From Anadara kagoshimensis (Eukaryota; Mollusca; Bivalvia; Arcoida; Arcidae), in the NCBI GenBank assembly GCA_021292105.1, contig CM037869.1:40503530-40567529 (forward strand): a stretch of DNA of 64,000 bases, in the 5' to 3' direction. The translations under genes and the position numbers were made by a program. Shown here piece after piece: positions 34,061 through 45,245 of this stretch; positions within the stretch are counted from its first letter, which is position 1; each line of letters starts with the position of its first letter. The notes below the pieces were generated by a model. It was given only the letters and a program-made list of their open reading frames with translations. It made no database searches and was not told the DNA's origin.

Positions 34061-34448
34061 ACATATATGTAAATATTTTACCTGTCAAAGATCCATTTCT
34101 TCAAATATTTCCCCAAAAATTAAATATTTAACAATTTTTCCAATATAGGTATATCGAATAAATTGTGACACATCATACTGACGGGCGTGTGTGTACGTGT
34201 GTATATATATACATATATGTAGATATGTACACATATAAATAAACATATAATAATAACTGTATAGATATCCTTTTAGCATTTCTTGTTAAATTAAGACTTT
34301 TGTTAGTTGGGACAGTTTATATTCCGTGGTGGAGAGAATGCTATTAGAGTCGAACAAAGCGACAAAAAGCTCTATTCGGAGTCAATTGTTGTGTTACATA
34401 AAGCGGAATTAAAGAGTCCGACAAATAGCCTATATATAAATATATATA
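34061..34448. other. Unassigned AT-rich DNA
   Basis: Alternating GTGTACGTGTGTATATATAT stretch at about 34190-34220; nothing else. Confidence 0.5.
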
Positions 34449-34670
34449 TCACAGACCTGTCGAAAGTTTAACACTAGGCTAACGAATATGAATCAAAGCT
34501 CGACTCCCGAATGACTCGAGATATGGATAGCTGGTTGACGAAAATTCAAAGCTGTCGAGAGGTAGGTAACAGCTGCCGAAAAGTCGTCGATATATAGCCC
34601 ATGAGAGACCGAAGGGGGCTGTGTTAATTTTTTTAGCTCAGTGTCAAACTTTAGACAGGGCTGTACTATC
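34449..34670. mobile_element. MITE-P copy
   Basis: ACAGACCTGTCGAAAGTTTA at the left and AACTTTAGACAGGGCTGTAC at the right; interior GAGATATGGATAGCTGG and AGCTGTCGAGAGGTAGGTAA. Confidence 0.88.
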
Positions 34671-34949
34671 CTGTGTATATTAAGTCCTATTTGGTGGATA
34701 CAATTATTCTGTACAAGAATTACATGTCATTATATTAAGTTGAAAAGCGCTCTTTTCAAAAGTCACCTTTAATACAAAATATCTTGTATATATTTATCAA
34801 AATATAAATTTATACCTATATCTAAGATCTTGAATCTATACAGAAACTTACACAATAAATTTGAAAAGAACACATTTTAAGGCGCTTGGATTTTATACAC
34901 CTTATGCCACACAAAGAGGGTATTGAAAACTAAATATGTTCAAGTTATA

Positions 34950-35370
34950 CCAAGTCATTTTTGGGGTTTATTAAAAAAGAAAGAACGAAAAAAAGAAGAA
35001 ACATTTTCATTCAAATTCACCAAGTGTGAAAGTTTTTTTAAGCAGCCGTGCCTTTTACAATTACATATAGGTACAAGTTAGACCCAATCATTTTCGGGGT
35101 TTATAAAAAGGGGGAAAAAAGAAGAAACAGTTTCATTGAAATTCACCAAGTGTAAAAGTTTTTTTTTAGAAAAATACTTTTAAAGCCACCATGCCTTTTA
35201 CAATAGCGTATAGGTACAAGTTAGACCCAATCATTTTTGGGGTTTATTAAAAAGGAAAGAAAGAAAGAAAAAGAAGAAACAGTTTCATTGAAATTCACCA
35301 AGTGTGAAAGTTTTTTAATATTTTTAAAGAAACCATGTCTTTTACAATAACAAGCCTTTTGAAACTGGTT
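34950..35370 (+). repeat. Tandem repeat, three units of about 125-145 bp
   Basis: CAATCATTTTTGGGGTTTAT, then a purine-rich AAAGAAAGAAA block, TCATTGAAATTCACCAAGTG and CATGCCTTTTACAAT recur, with GGGGTTTA at 34973, 35096 and 35239. Confidence 0.85.
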
Positions 35371-35559
35371 AAACAATTATGTACGATCTTATTCAGAAAC
35401 AGCATTAATGTTTTTGTTTAGAATTTCAACCAGGCATTTCTTTCCGAACAAACTGGTTTACTATTTTGAGAAAAACGTGTTTTTAATAGATTACTTTTTG
35501 TATGAAAATTTTTTTCTTAAATGACATGCATTCATGTTATGTTTTCAATACATAACCAG
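35371..35559. other. Unassigned AT-rich DNA
   Basis: Nothing recognised. Confidence 0.4.
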
Positions 35560-35591
35560 CATAACTCTCTCTCTCTCTCTCTCTCTCTCTG
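35560..35591. repeat. (CT)n microsatellite
   Basis: About 28 bp of CT. Confidence 0.9.
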
Positions 35592-35749
35592 TAGTTAACA
35601 CAACAGTGTATCATGTGGTGGGGAGAGTGTGCGAGAAAGAAATATTGGTGACAAAGTGAGTTAAATAGGATACACGATATTCCATTAACATTTTTGTAAG
35701 AACAATATCAAATTTCCCCACATAACCTCAGACAACATATTTAATTTAA

Positions 35750-35890
35750 AAAAGCGTTTACCATTCCAGAGCACCTGATCTAACTTCACTCATTCACGTG
35801 TTTTACTAACTTTGTCAATTTTAAAAATATAAACTACATATGCTTTTTGGATTGTAATTTGAACATGGTCTGGTTAGTTTGTGCGAGTGG
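35750..35890 (+). repeat. Repeat K copy, diverged
   Basis: CATTCCAGAGCACCTGATCT, AACTTCACTC, TTCACGTGTTTTACTAACTT and TTTGGATTGTAATTTGAACA. Confidence 0.65.
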
Positions 35891-35917
35891 TGGATACAGT
35901 AAGAGGTTAACGGAAGC

Positions 35918-35995
35918 CTTGATAATAACTTCCGTTCGCGCATGTCTTCTGTGTAACTTATTAATAACTTCCGTTCGCGCACGTCTTTTTTAGTC
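35918..35995 (+). repeat. Short direct duplication
   Basis: TAATAACTTCCGTTCGCGCA occurs twice (about 35922 and 35962), each followed by (T/C)GTCTT. Origin unknown. Confidence 0.85.
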
Positions 35996-36120
35996 TTGTT
36001 AACAGAAGACAATTAATTCCAGATACTGGTTGTTTTTATCATAAACGTCTCAACACATTGATTATTTACGTATAAGAAAGCACAATTCTATAATTGGATT
36101 CCGATTCAATACTTAGCAGT

Positions 36121-37050
36121 TTGAATACCTTTTATAACATCACCGTGCAGACCTGTTCAAAGTTTGACACTGATCTAGCAAAAAAGAATCTATGCTCGTT
36201 TGCTGAGGCCCTCATGATAGCTAGAGGCCGAAAAGCTTACGAGAGATATATAGCAACTGACGAAAAGCTATCGAGGTACTGAATAGCTAACAAGGGTAAA
36301 GGATAAACTACCGTCGTTAGCTTATTGTTAAACTTACGACAGGTCTGTGTAATTTTTATTACATCACGGTTCAGACCTGTCGAAAATTTAACACTAAAGG
36401 TAACAAATCAGTGTCGAATTGACAGCACATCCCGGCCATAGTTTAGTTATATTGAGACAGATTTACGGCAGCTGCTGTCTCTTAGCTCACTAGTTATCCA
36501 TATCTTGGCTACTCATGATCAGCAGCCCAGTTTTGACTCATTTCCGTTGTGTTAAACTTTCGACAGGTCTGTATCTTTTATTATATCACGGTACAGACTT
36601 GTCGAAAATTTAACACTAAGTTAACCAATCAGTGACGAATTGACAGCACATCCCGACCCATCGTTAATTATATTGAGACAGATTTTCGGCCAGCTGTTAT
36701 CTGTCTCTTAGCTCACTATGTATCCAAATCTTGGCTACTCATGATCAGCAGCCCAGTTTTGACTCATTTTCGTTAGCTCGGTGTTAAACTTTCGACAGGT
36801 CTGTATTGTACCTTTTATAACTCAACGTTACAGGCCTGTCCAAAGTTTAACACTAAACTAACAAATGAGTGCCATATCGACAGCATACCTCGACCCATCC
36901 TTAACTTTATCTCGACAGTTTCCCGACAGATGTTGTCGATAGTTTTGTAATTTTTCGATCACTAACTGTTCATATCGATCTCGACCACTCGGCAGACGAA
37001 CTTCGACTCCTTTTCGTTAACCCAATGTTAAACTTTCGACGGGTCTGTTC
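36121..37050. repeat. Four MITE-P copies in tandem with conserved linker
   Basis: Copies at about 36144-36350, 36366-36575, 36590-36805 and 36828-37050. Before each lies a linker of the form CTTTTATAACATCACGGT or a variant. So the repeating unit is element plus linker, about 220 bp: a duplicated segment rather than four separate insertions at TA sites. Copies two and three are especially alike. Confidence 0.88.
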
Positions 37051-37343
37051 TTTAGCTCGATTATCAAAACCATGGTTTTATACAAATTCAATTCATCTTT
37101 GCATTCAAATAAGCACGCATTCGTTTTCTGAAAGGGCTTTGATTTTTCCTCCATTTCAATAGCATTCGTTTTCTAAAAGGTCTTTGATTTTTCTCTTCTG
37201 TATAGTGTATTTCTAAACATTTCACAATTGGTTATCTGCAATTTATTTGCATGGGAATAGAATTATTCATATTGGCACTATTCAAAAGCAAAAACCTTCC
37301 TAAGCCAGCCCGTATTAATTAAAACGGAATCTTTAGAAATCAT
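37051..37343. other. Unassigned DNA with short duplication
   Basis: CATTCGTTTTCTGAAAGGGC and CATTCGTTTTCTAAAAGGTC (about 37119 and 37163), each followed by TTTGATTTTTC, form a 45-bp duplication. Confidence 0.6.
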
Positions 37344-37562
37344 TACAGTACAGGCCTGTCGAAAGTTTAACACTGAGCTAACGAAAATGAATCGACTGTC
37401 GGTTGCTTAGTGGTAAAGATATGGGTAGTTATACGGCTGAAAAGCTGCCGTGAGATAGATAACAGCTGTCGAAATAACTGTTTGGGAAAAGCTAAGAAGG
37501 GGGCCGAGATGAACTGCTAATTTGTTAGCTCAGTGTTAAACTTTCGACAGGTCCGTACTGTA
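37344..37562. mobile_element. MITE-P, well-preserved copy
   Basis: TA, CAGTACAGGCCTGTCGAAAG at the left; CTTTCGACAGGTCCGTACTG, TA at the right. The clearest example of the TA duplication and full terminal inverted repeat. Confidence 0.93.
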
Positions 37563-37955
37563 TCTTATGTTGAACAAAGACGAAACTTTTAAAAGCTGTA
37601 AAGAATGGATGGCGGCTATTGAATTGGCTTCTGTTCTAAATAAATTGTATCGTTTTTCATGTATAATACATAAAATAGTCTTTTCATCCTTTAACTGGTT
37701 GCCATGGTAATAAATTCAACGCATTTAGAAAAATAAACAATAAGCAAGAGAGATATGCATAATTTTAAAAACTAGCATCTTAAACGCTATTTACCGGTGA
37801 TGGTAATTCTATTGTTGATGTACATATATAATGTAGTCTGTCGTGTAAAGGAAATGAATTTTAAACCACTCACAATATAAGGAATATGATATTACAGACA
37901 ATATTTTTTAACATTGGTCAAAAATGCTAATTCTAAAATGTCGCATTGAAGAAGA
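37563..37955. other. Unassigned AT-rich DNA
   Basis: Nothing recognised. Confidence 0.5.
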
Positions 37956-37969
37956 AGGAGGAGGAGGAG

Positions 37970-38048
<79 letters not shown>
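37956..38048 (+). repeat. GAG/GA microsatellite
   Basis: (GAA)(GAG)n followed by long GA runs with two GG breaks; the overlapping Arg/Glu and Ser/Leu frames are artefacts of it. Confidence 0.95.
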
Positions 38049-38051
<3 letters not shown>

Positions 38052-38055
38052 TGCT

Positions 38056-38345
38056 CCAACCATGGAGTAATTATTATCTCCATCAGACTCTTAGTAGGGA
38101 CACCACTAACAATGTGGTGACAAATCTTGCGTCCCCAAATCTAAGATAGATTTGTTGAAATGCCCTAAAACACATTTTACAGTCGAGTAGGGTTAGGTTA
38201 GATGGCTCCATTTGTTTGATTATCTCTACAAAAACATCCATAGTATCTAAATATTGAAACTATTCCCAAGAAATAACGTATTATTATCATAAGTGAATCT
38301 CACCATATTGTCCCCACTATGTACATGTATCTCACTCGTCCATAC
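38056..38345 (+). repeat. Dispersed repeat H, copy 2
   Basis: GACACCACTAACAATGTGGT, GTTGAAATGCCCTAAAACAC, GGGTTAGGTTAGATGG and TTGTCCCCACTATG align in order with 21957-22130. Confidence 0.75.
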
Positions 38346-38362
38346 TAGTACTGTTGAAATAT

Positions 38363-38383
38363 ATTGAGAGAGAGAGAGAGAGA

Positions 38384-38435
<52 letters not shown>
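38363..38435 (+). repeat. (GA)n microsatellite
   Basis: About 70 bp of GA with one AAGG break. Confidence 0.97.
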
Positions 38436-38437
<2 letters not shown>

Positions 38438-38724
38438 CGAGCCGTCTAAAATAATACTTGGAACAGCCAATTTCTTGGCCATTCTATTTTACTCCCCATG
38501 ATGCCATGTTATGTTTATGACGTAATGATTATAACGCCGATCTTATTAGTGCAGTCATCGATAGAATGGGATTAAAGCCTAGTGGTATAAATATGCACTA
38601 TCCTACAAGTTTCTGATTTTTTCATACTTGTAAAACTTTTTGAGGCGCATCTTAAGTATTGATGTTCATACGCATTAGAGAGTATTCTTTTATTTCGAGA
38701 CAGTCAGACTTGCATGCTAAGTTC
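38436..38724. other. Unassigned intergenic DNA
   Basis: CCCCATGATGCCATGTTATG (about 38496) resembles CCCCATATGGCACCATGTTG at 21764 and may belong to the repeat H neighbourhood. Confidence 0.4.
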
Positions 38725-38802
38725 CGGAGGTATGACTCTGACTACTCCGATTTCCTCTCGTATTCTTAAACTGACCGCCTGGATATAAGTGAAAGAATCT
38801 TG
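38725..38802 (+). mobile_element. SINE-L 3' fragment
   Basis: ACTACTCCGATTTCCTCTCG, then ACTGACCGCCTGGATATAAG and TGAAAGAATCTTG. Confidence 0.75.
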
Positions 38803-38878
38803 TCTTTCATGATTTTTGAAATCTATCAAATAGATATTGTTTGTCATTTCTTTGCTTCAAAATGGCGTAATAAATTTA

Positions 38879-38901
38879 ACCCCCCCCCCCCCCCCCCCCC
38901 C
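38879..38901. repeat. Poly-C run
   Basis: About 22 consecutive C residues, then CACACCCTCCCC. Confidence 0.97.
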
Positions 38902-38914
38902 ACACCCTCCCCTT

Positions 38915-39087
38915 TAAGATTCTTTCACCTAAATCGAGACAGTCCGTTAAGTGATGGACGAGGTCACCGTAGTGACCATAGAAATACTACCGACCTCCAA
39001 CAACCGAACTGCACATTTTTTCACACCAGGATCTGTCCCGAGTAGGATTCGAGCCTTGGCGTCAAGAGGTTCTGTGATCTGTAAGCG
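38915..39087 (-). mobile_element. SINE-L copy
   Basis: Plus-strand text AAGATTCTTTCACCTAAATC, GATCTGTCCCGAGTAGGATT and CGAGCC is the reversed 3' domain, body and box B region. It faces the fragment at 38725, so the pair forms an inverted repeat around the poly-C. Confidence 0.75.
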
Positions 39088-39614
39088 AGGAATAAACCTT
39101 GAACGTTTAGATATCACGTAGGACTTTTAAACATATTATATAGTTGTCAGACCCAGGCAAATTTAAAACTAAACTTTAAGAAAACCATATAAAATTCACT
39201 GACGTCTGAACAACTTTTACAAACGTCTGCACAATAATTTTTTACCTTTTGGTTGTCACAACCACAACAACAGAACAGAAAATTCCACAACACATCATAC
39301 ACAAGAACTCAGCAGATGTACATGCATATATATACATGTGTATCCTGTTTGACCGTACATTGTAGCTTTGTTTGTCGTATACTGTTGTTGACACAAACAA
39401 AGGAAAGGACAATTGCTGATACCGTTTTTAGCATTCAAAAACACTTAAAATAGACGAATTAAACATCCAAAATGTACTCCACAATGCATCTGAAGACTCC
39501 ATTTCAAAACCTACCTGCTCTGCGCACAATTAAAGGCCTGGGTAGTTTGCACCCCGACCACAACACAGGAAGTTCTGCATGTAAATTTCATGACACAACT
39601 TCACTTGCAATATT
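39088..39614. other. Unassigned intergenic DNA
   Basis: Short frames without motifs; GTACATGCATATATATACAT at about 39316. Confidence 0.5.
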
Positions 39615-39834
39615 GTATACAACCTGTCGAAAGATTAACATCGAGTAAATGAAAAGAAGGCCGAGTAGCCGAGATATATATCACCAGTGACCGAAAAGCA
39701 ACCAATAAGATAGATAACAAATGCTGAAAAGCTGTCGAGATGTACATGTAGCTAACGAGGTGGCCGAGATGAGCTGCCGATTCGGCACTAATTTGTTTGT
39801 TTAGTGTAATACTTTTGGCAGACATGCACTATAC
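39615..39834. mobile_element. MITE-P copy
   Basis: CAACCTGTCGAAAGATTAAC at the left; ATACTTTTGGCAGACATGCA at the right; interior GGCCGAGTAGCCGAGATATA and AGCTGTCGAGATGTACATGT. Confidence 0.8.
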
Positions 39835-40249
39835 GTTTTAACGTCTGCTTGACCTTGTTCTACTAACGCATACTTTACGTCATGATCATGTCTCTGAATC
39901 AGAAAAGATCGTCTGCCTTTTCGACTTGTCACAGGAAATGTACACGCAGTAAATTCAACAGTACAGCTGGACTGAATTTCGAGTTTCAGCAGATGAATTT
40001 CTTGTATAGGCAAACACAATTGACCTGTCCGTTTGACCTTTATTTTAATATTTATCATGAACAAGTTCATTTATATACACAAACAAGTTTGACCTGTCCG
40101 CTTGACCCATCATGAATTTTTATATAGCAGAATACACTCAATGCATGGTTGTTTGTATGTAACCTTTAATTGTATTTAAATTTTTCTGAAACTTTTTAAA
40201 GCGTACACGTGTCGGTACATTTTCGTCTGACCAAATAATAATAATACTT
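39835..40249. other. Unassigned intergenic DNA
   Basis: TTTGACCTGTCCG(C/T)TTGACC is present twice (40020s and 40087), a weak local repeat. An 89-codon minus-strand frame has no recognisable motif. Confidence 0.45.
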
Positions 40250-40333
40250 CTTGAACAGACCGCTTCGAAGTAAGTAAAAAAATCTTGACGGGGGGGTAAA
40301 ACACCATTGCTAATAATAATAATAATAATACCT
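40250..40333 (+). mobile_element. SINE-L tail with (TAA)n
   Basis: ACAGACCGCTTCGAAGTAAG, AATCTTGACGGGGGGGTAAA and ACACCATTGC, then (TAA)n to about 40330. Confidence 0.75.
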
Positions 40334-40439
40334 TTAGTAAATTCCATAATGCATGGCCACTTACTGAATTCCAACAAATATTTTCAATTAATAATCAGAC
40401 ACTCCGTCTTGAAAAACTAGACATAATCAGAATATTCTT

Positions 40440-41465
40440 CTTCTAAATTTGAAGGAACTGTCTCTCTTTTGAACGGACTGGTAGTACCAAAAGTTATTCA
40501 CAATATAGCTCAATTTAGTACCAAAATTGGAAGGTATTCAGAACTAGAAGTTATCCACAATTATATTACAACTCTATTTTGAACTAAAATCAACAGTTAT
40601 CCACAATATAACTCCGTTTTGAACCAGAATAAGAAAATATCCACCATATTAATCCGTTTTGAACCAGAACAGGAAGTTATTCACCATATAACTCCGTTTT
40701 GAACCAGAATCAGAAAATATTCAACATATTATTTTTCAGTAGATATTCATAACATAAGTACGTTAAGTACCAAACTTACAAGTTATAGTATTTACAATAT
40801 TACTTTCTACTCCAAATCTGCACCAAAATCAGAATTTATCCAACATACAACCCCGTTAGGAACCAGAATCGTCAGAAGTTATTCACACTATTAAAACATT
40901 GTTTAGTGCCAAACTTATTATCAGCCGTTTTGAAAGTTTGTTCGGTTTAACTCATCCAAAATAAACATAACTTCCTTTTTCCACCAGAAAAGCAGTTATT
41001 CAGAATAAAGCTCCGTTTTGAACTAAAATCAGCAGTTATTCACAATATACATGTAGCTCCGTTTTGAACCAGAATCAGAACTTATTATATAAACTCCGCA
41101 TTCAACGTCTGTCCTGTTCGGTTTAACCCTGCCATAATAAACGTGGAAACGTAAAGACTTGTACACTACCAAAAATATAAAAGTTATTCACAAAACAACT
41201 CCGTTTTGAACCAGAATCATAACTTATTCACCATATATAACTCCGTGCATTCAACGTCTGTCCTATTCGGTTTAAAACTGCCATAATAAACGCGGAAACG
41301 TAAAGACTTGTACACTACCAAAAATATATAAGTTATTCACAAAACAACGCAGTTTTGAACCAGAATCATAACTTATTCACCATGTATAACTCCGCGCATT
41401 CAACGTCTGTCCTGTTCGGTTTATCCCTGCTATAATAAAACTTGGAGACGTAAAGACTCGTACAG
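40440..41465 (+). repeat. Minisatellite with 147-bp higher-order unit
   Basis: Basic phrase AACTCCGTTTTGAACCAGAA then TCAGAAGTTATTCACCATAT, roughly 55-65 bp, in diverged copies from about 40440. From about 41085 it is organised into a 147-150 bp unit that includes CATTCAACGTCTGTCCTGTT, CGGTTTAACCCTGCCATAAT and CGTAAAGACTTGTACACTAC (at 41150, 41298 and 41448). Confidence 0.9.
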
Positions 41466-42040
41466 TATAAATTAAAACCCACTGACAAAACAACCGACTA
41501 AAAACTTCTATTTTTCTATCAAACAATGTTAAAATGGGTAAGTATTGTTAGAGAGGACAGTCGAACATTAAAGATATTGTGACCGTATTGTATCGCTTCG
41601 CCAGATGTTTCTCACTTTGTCAATGCTAGTAGCTATTCTGTATTCGATTATATTTATGACATTACAATAAAATTTCCTCCATATTTCCAATGTTTCTTTA
41701 GTTTTAAATTGTTCACAAGTTTTCAAAAGCCTTTTCAGAAATCCACACAGTTCTGCACAATGACGTCCCTAGCACTCGGGTTATAATAAATGAATGAAGG
41801 CAACCGGCATGCTGTTTTTCCGTATTGTAATAATTCTTTCAAATTTCCAATGCATCCTGCTTTATGATAATTCAGTCGTGGTGTTATAACACAATCAGTT
41901 TAGTATGCAGCTTTTCTGCACTGAAAATCTATCATTGTATTTTGTGAAACAACAGTATTCTGTCGCACAAGAAAACGCCGCACATATCCTTACTCCATTC
42001 ACAACTAAGATAGCTCTGTAAAGTCTCCTAATGTAGTAGT
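41466..42040. other. Unassigned intergenic DNA
   Basis: Nothing recognised. Confidence 0.5.
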
Positions 42041-42178
42041 CCGGAAGACTTCATTGGGAGTTGTTACATAGCTCGCTTTATATGTGGGAGGTCGTGGGTT
42101 CGAACCCCAGACGGGGTCTAACCGAAACTTGAAAATTGGTAGTGGCAGTTCTTTTGCCAAGGACTCCTCATACAAAAC
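42041..42178 (+). mobile_element. SINE-A head fragment
   Basis: GTGGGAGGTCGTGGGTTCGA, GGGGTCTAACCGAAACTTGA and CAGTTCTTTTGCCAAGGACT. Box A is damaged and the 3' half is missing. Confidence 0.8.
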
Positions 42179-42196
42179 ACACCTGGGTATCAAATG

Positions 42197-42198
<2 letters not shown>

Positions 42199-42242
<44 letters not shown>

Positions 42243-42355
42243 TATATCCGTGTTGCAACACATTTCGAAATGAATCGAATAAACGTTAAATATGAGAGAG
42301 AGAGAGAGAGAATGAATCGAATAAACGTTAAATATGAGAGAGAGAGAGAGAGATC
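42199..42355 (+). repeat. (GA)n compound repeat with duplicated flank
   Basis: Three GA runs; AATGAATCGAATAAACGTTA then AATATGAGAG occurs before the second and third (42268 and 42311). Confidence 0.92.
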
Positions 42356-42360
42356 AATTT

Positions 42361-43095
42361 CATGTCGATTTCATTCTCTATCCCTTGTAACATCATAAAT
42401 AAAAGTACGGATTAAGAATTCCCGAGGAAATCTATGCTAATCAATAATGAATCAATGATAGATCAAAACCAATCACTAATCATCGATCAATTATTGATCA
42501 ATTTTACCATATATAAGAAATTCACCCGACTTTGTCTGCATGTACCTACCGTATATAGTTGTTGGTTGACGTTGTCAAGCACACATCGAGTATGGATAAA
42601 AATTCTATTGAAAAATAGCATTTGATTGTAAATGTAAATATATGTAATTATTTTATTTTAGTCCCGTGTATAAATGAGACATTATTTTATTAAACCCGTA
42701 TTAAACAGAGTAACAAATAGTTATTCATTTAGGATCTAGCCAGCCTTATTCACACGTATTAATGAAAGATTTTTGTCCATTCAATTAGCTCGACTATTTT
42801 CCATTGCTATAGAATTGTGAACAAACGCCCTTATTCAAAGTCACAATGCACATTTATTCGACACAATACCGGCTTAGATAAGCTTGAAACACGCGTTTAA
42901 AGAAGAAGAATTTAAGTATTTAACATACAAATTGACTTCCTATTTTAGTTAGTTAGGTTAGGTTGTCGGACGCCTTATTTATTTATTTATTTAATAAGTT
43001 TATTTATTTATTTATTATAAAAGATTTAAGAAACGAAATCGGCCAAGTTACAGACATAAATTTCTTACTCCTAATATCTATTATGATTATTTTCA
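42361..43095. other. Unassigned AT-rich DNA with (TTTA)n
   Basis: CTAATCAATAATGAATCAAT-type low-complexity text near 42435 and TTTA repeats at 42977-43018. No gene. Confidence 0.6.
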
Positions 43096-43276
43096 GTAAA
43101 CCACTACTGCACCAAAGTTGATAGCTTGCTCCTAGTGTGGGAGGTCGGAGTTCGAACCCCCAACTGAGTAAGGTCAATAGAATACATATAGTGACTGTAT
43201 TTGCCACTTCGCCTATAGCTGGTAACGCTTCGATATCAGTGCCAATAATCTTGACTGGGACGTAAAATTCCATTAA

Positions 43277-43278
<2 letters not shown>
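43096..43278 (+). mobile_element. SINE-A with internal deletion
   Basis: TTGATAGCTTGCTCCTAGTG and box B GAGTTCGAACCCCC; then directly to GCCACTTCGCCTATAGCTGG and the tail CTTGACTGGGACGTAAAATT. A CT microsatellite grows from its 3' end. Confidence 0.85.
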
Positions 43279-43339
<61 letters not shown>

Positions 43340-43355
43340 CTCTCTCTCTCTCTCA
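43279..43355. repeat. (CT)n microsatellite
   Basis: About 75 bp of CT with two breaks, abutting the SINE-A tail. Confidence 0.95.
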
Positions 43356-44427
43356 TTATTTGTATTCAAACAATCATTTATTTGTCGAAATATGACCAAA
43401 AAACTGACTCGTCCAGTGTGCATTCCAAATTTGTAACTCTGATTGAGAGCATGGTTGGGTACCTTTTCATACCACCGACTAAAATTTTAATTAAGAATCC
43501 TTAAATTATGAAATTAAGTAACCCATAGTTTTGTGAAGAGTAACTTTTCAAAAATTTTATTCAGAATTTAATGATTTGGGGGGAAGGGAGAGTGTTACAA
43601 ATGGAAGTTTTCCCCAGTTTGAGATGATAATATTGTAAGAGATCTACATTGTAAATTTATACACTTTGTACCTATATTATTTGTCCCAGACTTAAAATTT
43701 TATATAGATTGGTACTTTCATATTTTAGTATTATCATCGAACAATACGATGGCTATATTTATATGCCTTCAAGAATCGAGGCATAATAGAGCATTTTAAG
43801 TATGTACGTATGTTTCGACTTGATTGACCTGTTGCCTTGACCCCATGACTAAAGGCCAAAAGGATAATTCCGATTTCTTATTGTAGGGGGAAATACTCTG
43901 TTGGTAATGTACAAACGTAAGCAATGCGGAAGAAAGATGGGGTGTAAATTTCAACAACAGTACCTAAATTGCAAAATGGAATCGTCTTGACATATAGGCC
44001 AAATAAGGTCAAAAGGGGCGGGTTAAACATGTCACATTTCACTATTATAAAATATATAGATTCAACTACAACAATAAGAGACCGGGTTTCTTTTGAAATT
44101 GAAACCAGCTCTATTGAAAATATGTCTCACGCTTCCGTGATTACCAAAAACTCAATTGTCACAATAACAATTTCTTTTAACAATAGAAAGTATAAAATAT
44201 AACAAATTAAACTTCTAACTATATAAAAAAGACCCGTCACTTTATTTAGAATTAGGTATGATAAATACATGTATATAGTAATAGTTTGGTTGCATCTTGA
44301 GTTTTAAGGTGCCCATTGGGTTGATTCAGGTTCTATAACTATTGAAAATCGACGAGTATCATTGTAATGTACACACAGTGCATAGTATATTACAATTTGG
44401 TGTATAGTTGGGAGTTTCTACTGATAA
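43356..44427. other. Unassigned intergenic DNA
   Basis: A 77-codon frame at 43969-44202 has no recognisable motif. No repeat recognised. Confidence 0.5.
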
Positions 44428-44735
44428 AATAAATCAGTTACATGTACGAGAAGTCATTAAAAGACGGCTTATGTGAGAGGTCATGGGTTTGTACCCTGAC
44501 CAAGCAATTGGCATTTAGAAACCAAAGTCATGGTATCCTTCGGAAGACCATTAAAAAGATGTACCATGTCACGGCAGTCATGGGACGTTTTAAAACCTTC
44601 CCTGCACATTGCCTATTGCAAATTGAAAAGGTAAAACATTCTATCACTTCACCTATAGCTGGTGATGTCTCGATTTCATTGAAGTATTCTTGTTTGGGAC
44701 ATAAACCCCATTCAATAAGTCAATTAATCAACTAA
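44428..44735 (+). mobile_element. SINE-A, diverged full-length
   Basis: Box B-like GAGGTCATGGGTTTGTACCC, body AACCAAAGTCATGGTATCCT and TCGGAAGACCATTAAAAAGA, then TCACCTATAGCTGGTGATGT and the tail GGGACATAAACCCCATTCA. The 97-codon frame over it is repeat sequence. Confidence 0.8.
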
Positions 44736-44740
44736 GAGAC

Positions 44741-44986
44741 TGCCTCGACATCTTCATGGATTTTGCTAAAGCCTTCGATAAGTACAAATGTACAACATAT
44801 AGGTGGTTCCTAAATATATCTAACATAAAACCATTTCCAATAATTTTAGAGGGGAGGTGCTACTTGTCTATTTCACAAATACCTGACAAACTCGCGACAG
44901 TGTTTCGTCGAATGACTGCCAATCAAAATTCACGTATGCTGTTGGAGCTAGTTTTAGTAACACATAATTACCAAGAACTTCGGTAA
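44741..44986 (+). pseudogene. LINE reverse-transcriptase motif fragment
   Basis: The frame at 44747-44791 reads DIFMDFAKAFDK, matching the conserved RT motif A of non-LTR retrotransposons (DF-x-KAFD, with the first catalytic Asp). The open frame continues to 44986, but the next 65 residues do not resemble an RT, so homology stops soon after the motif. Directly downstream of a SINE-A. A chance 7-residue match is possible but unlikely. Confidence 0.5.
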
Positions 44987-45245
44987 CCGAGTAGTCATGT
45001 CGTTACTGGATCTTTAAACCCAAGACATCTTACCAGGTCGCCAGCAATTTTGTGATGGTTTTTCTTTGCCGCAGGCCTTGGCACCATGTAAAGGACTTAG
45101 TGGTCAGTGATTTTATTAGTGGCATCGCGGGAAAAGTTCTAGAACTCTCTTAGTCACAATAAGTGTGCAAAGCACAAAGCTAACCAGAAACACTTTAACA
45201 AACTCATGTACATGGTAGATATAGGTAATTCTTTGAGTGTGATGG
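44987..45245. other. Unassigned intergenic DNA
   Basis: Nothing recognised. Confidence 0.4.

Noticed and set aside
43004-43423. 139-codon minus-strand frame
   Set aside because: It is made of a reversed SINE-A and a CT microsatellite (Arg/Glu run).
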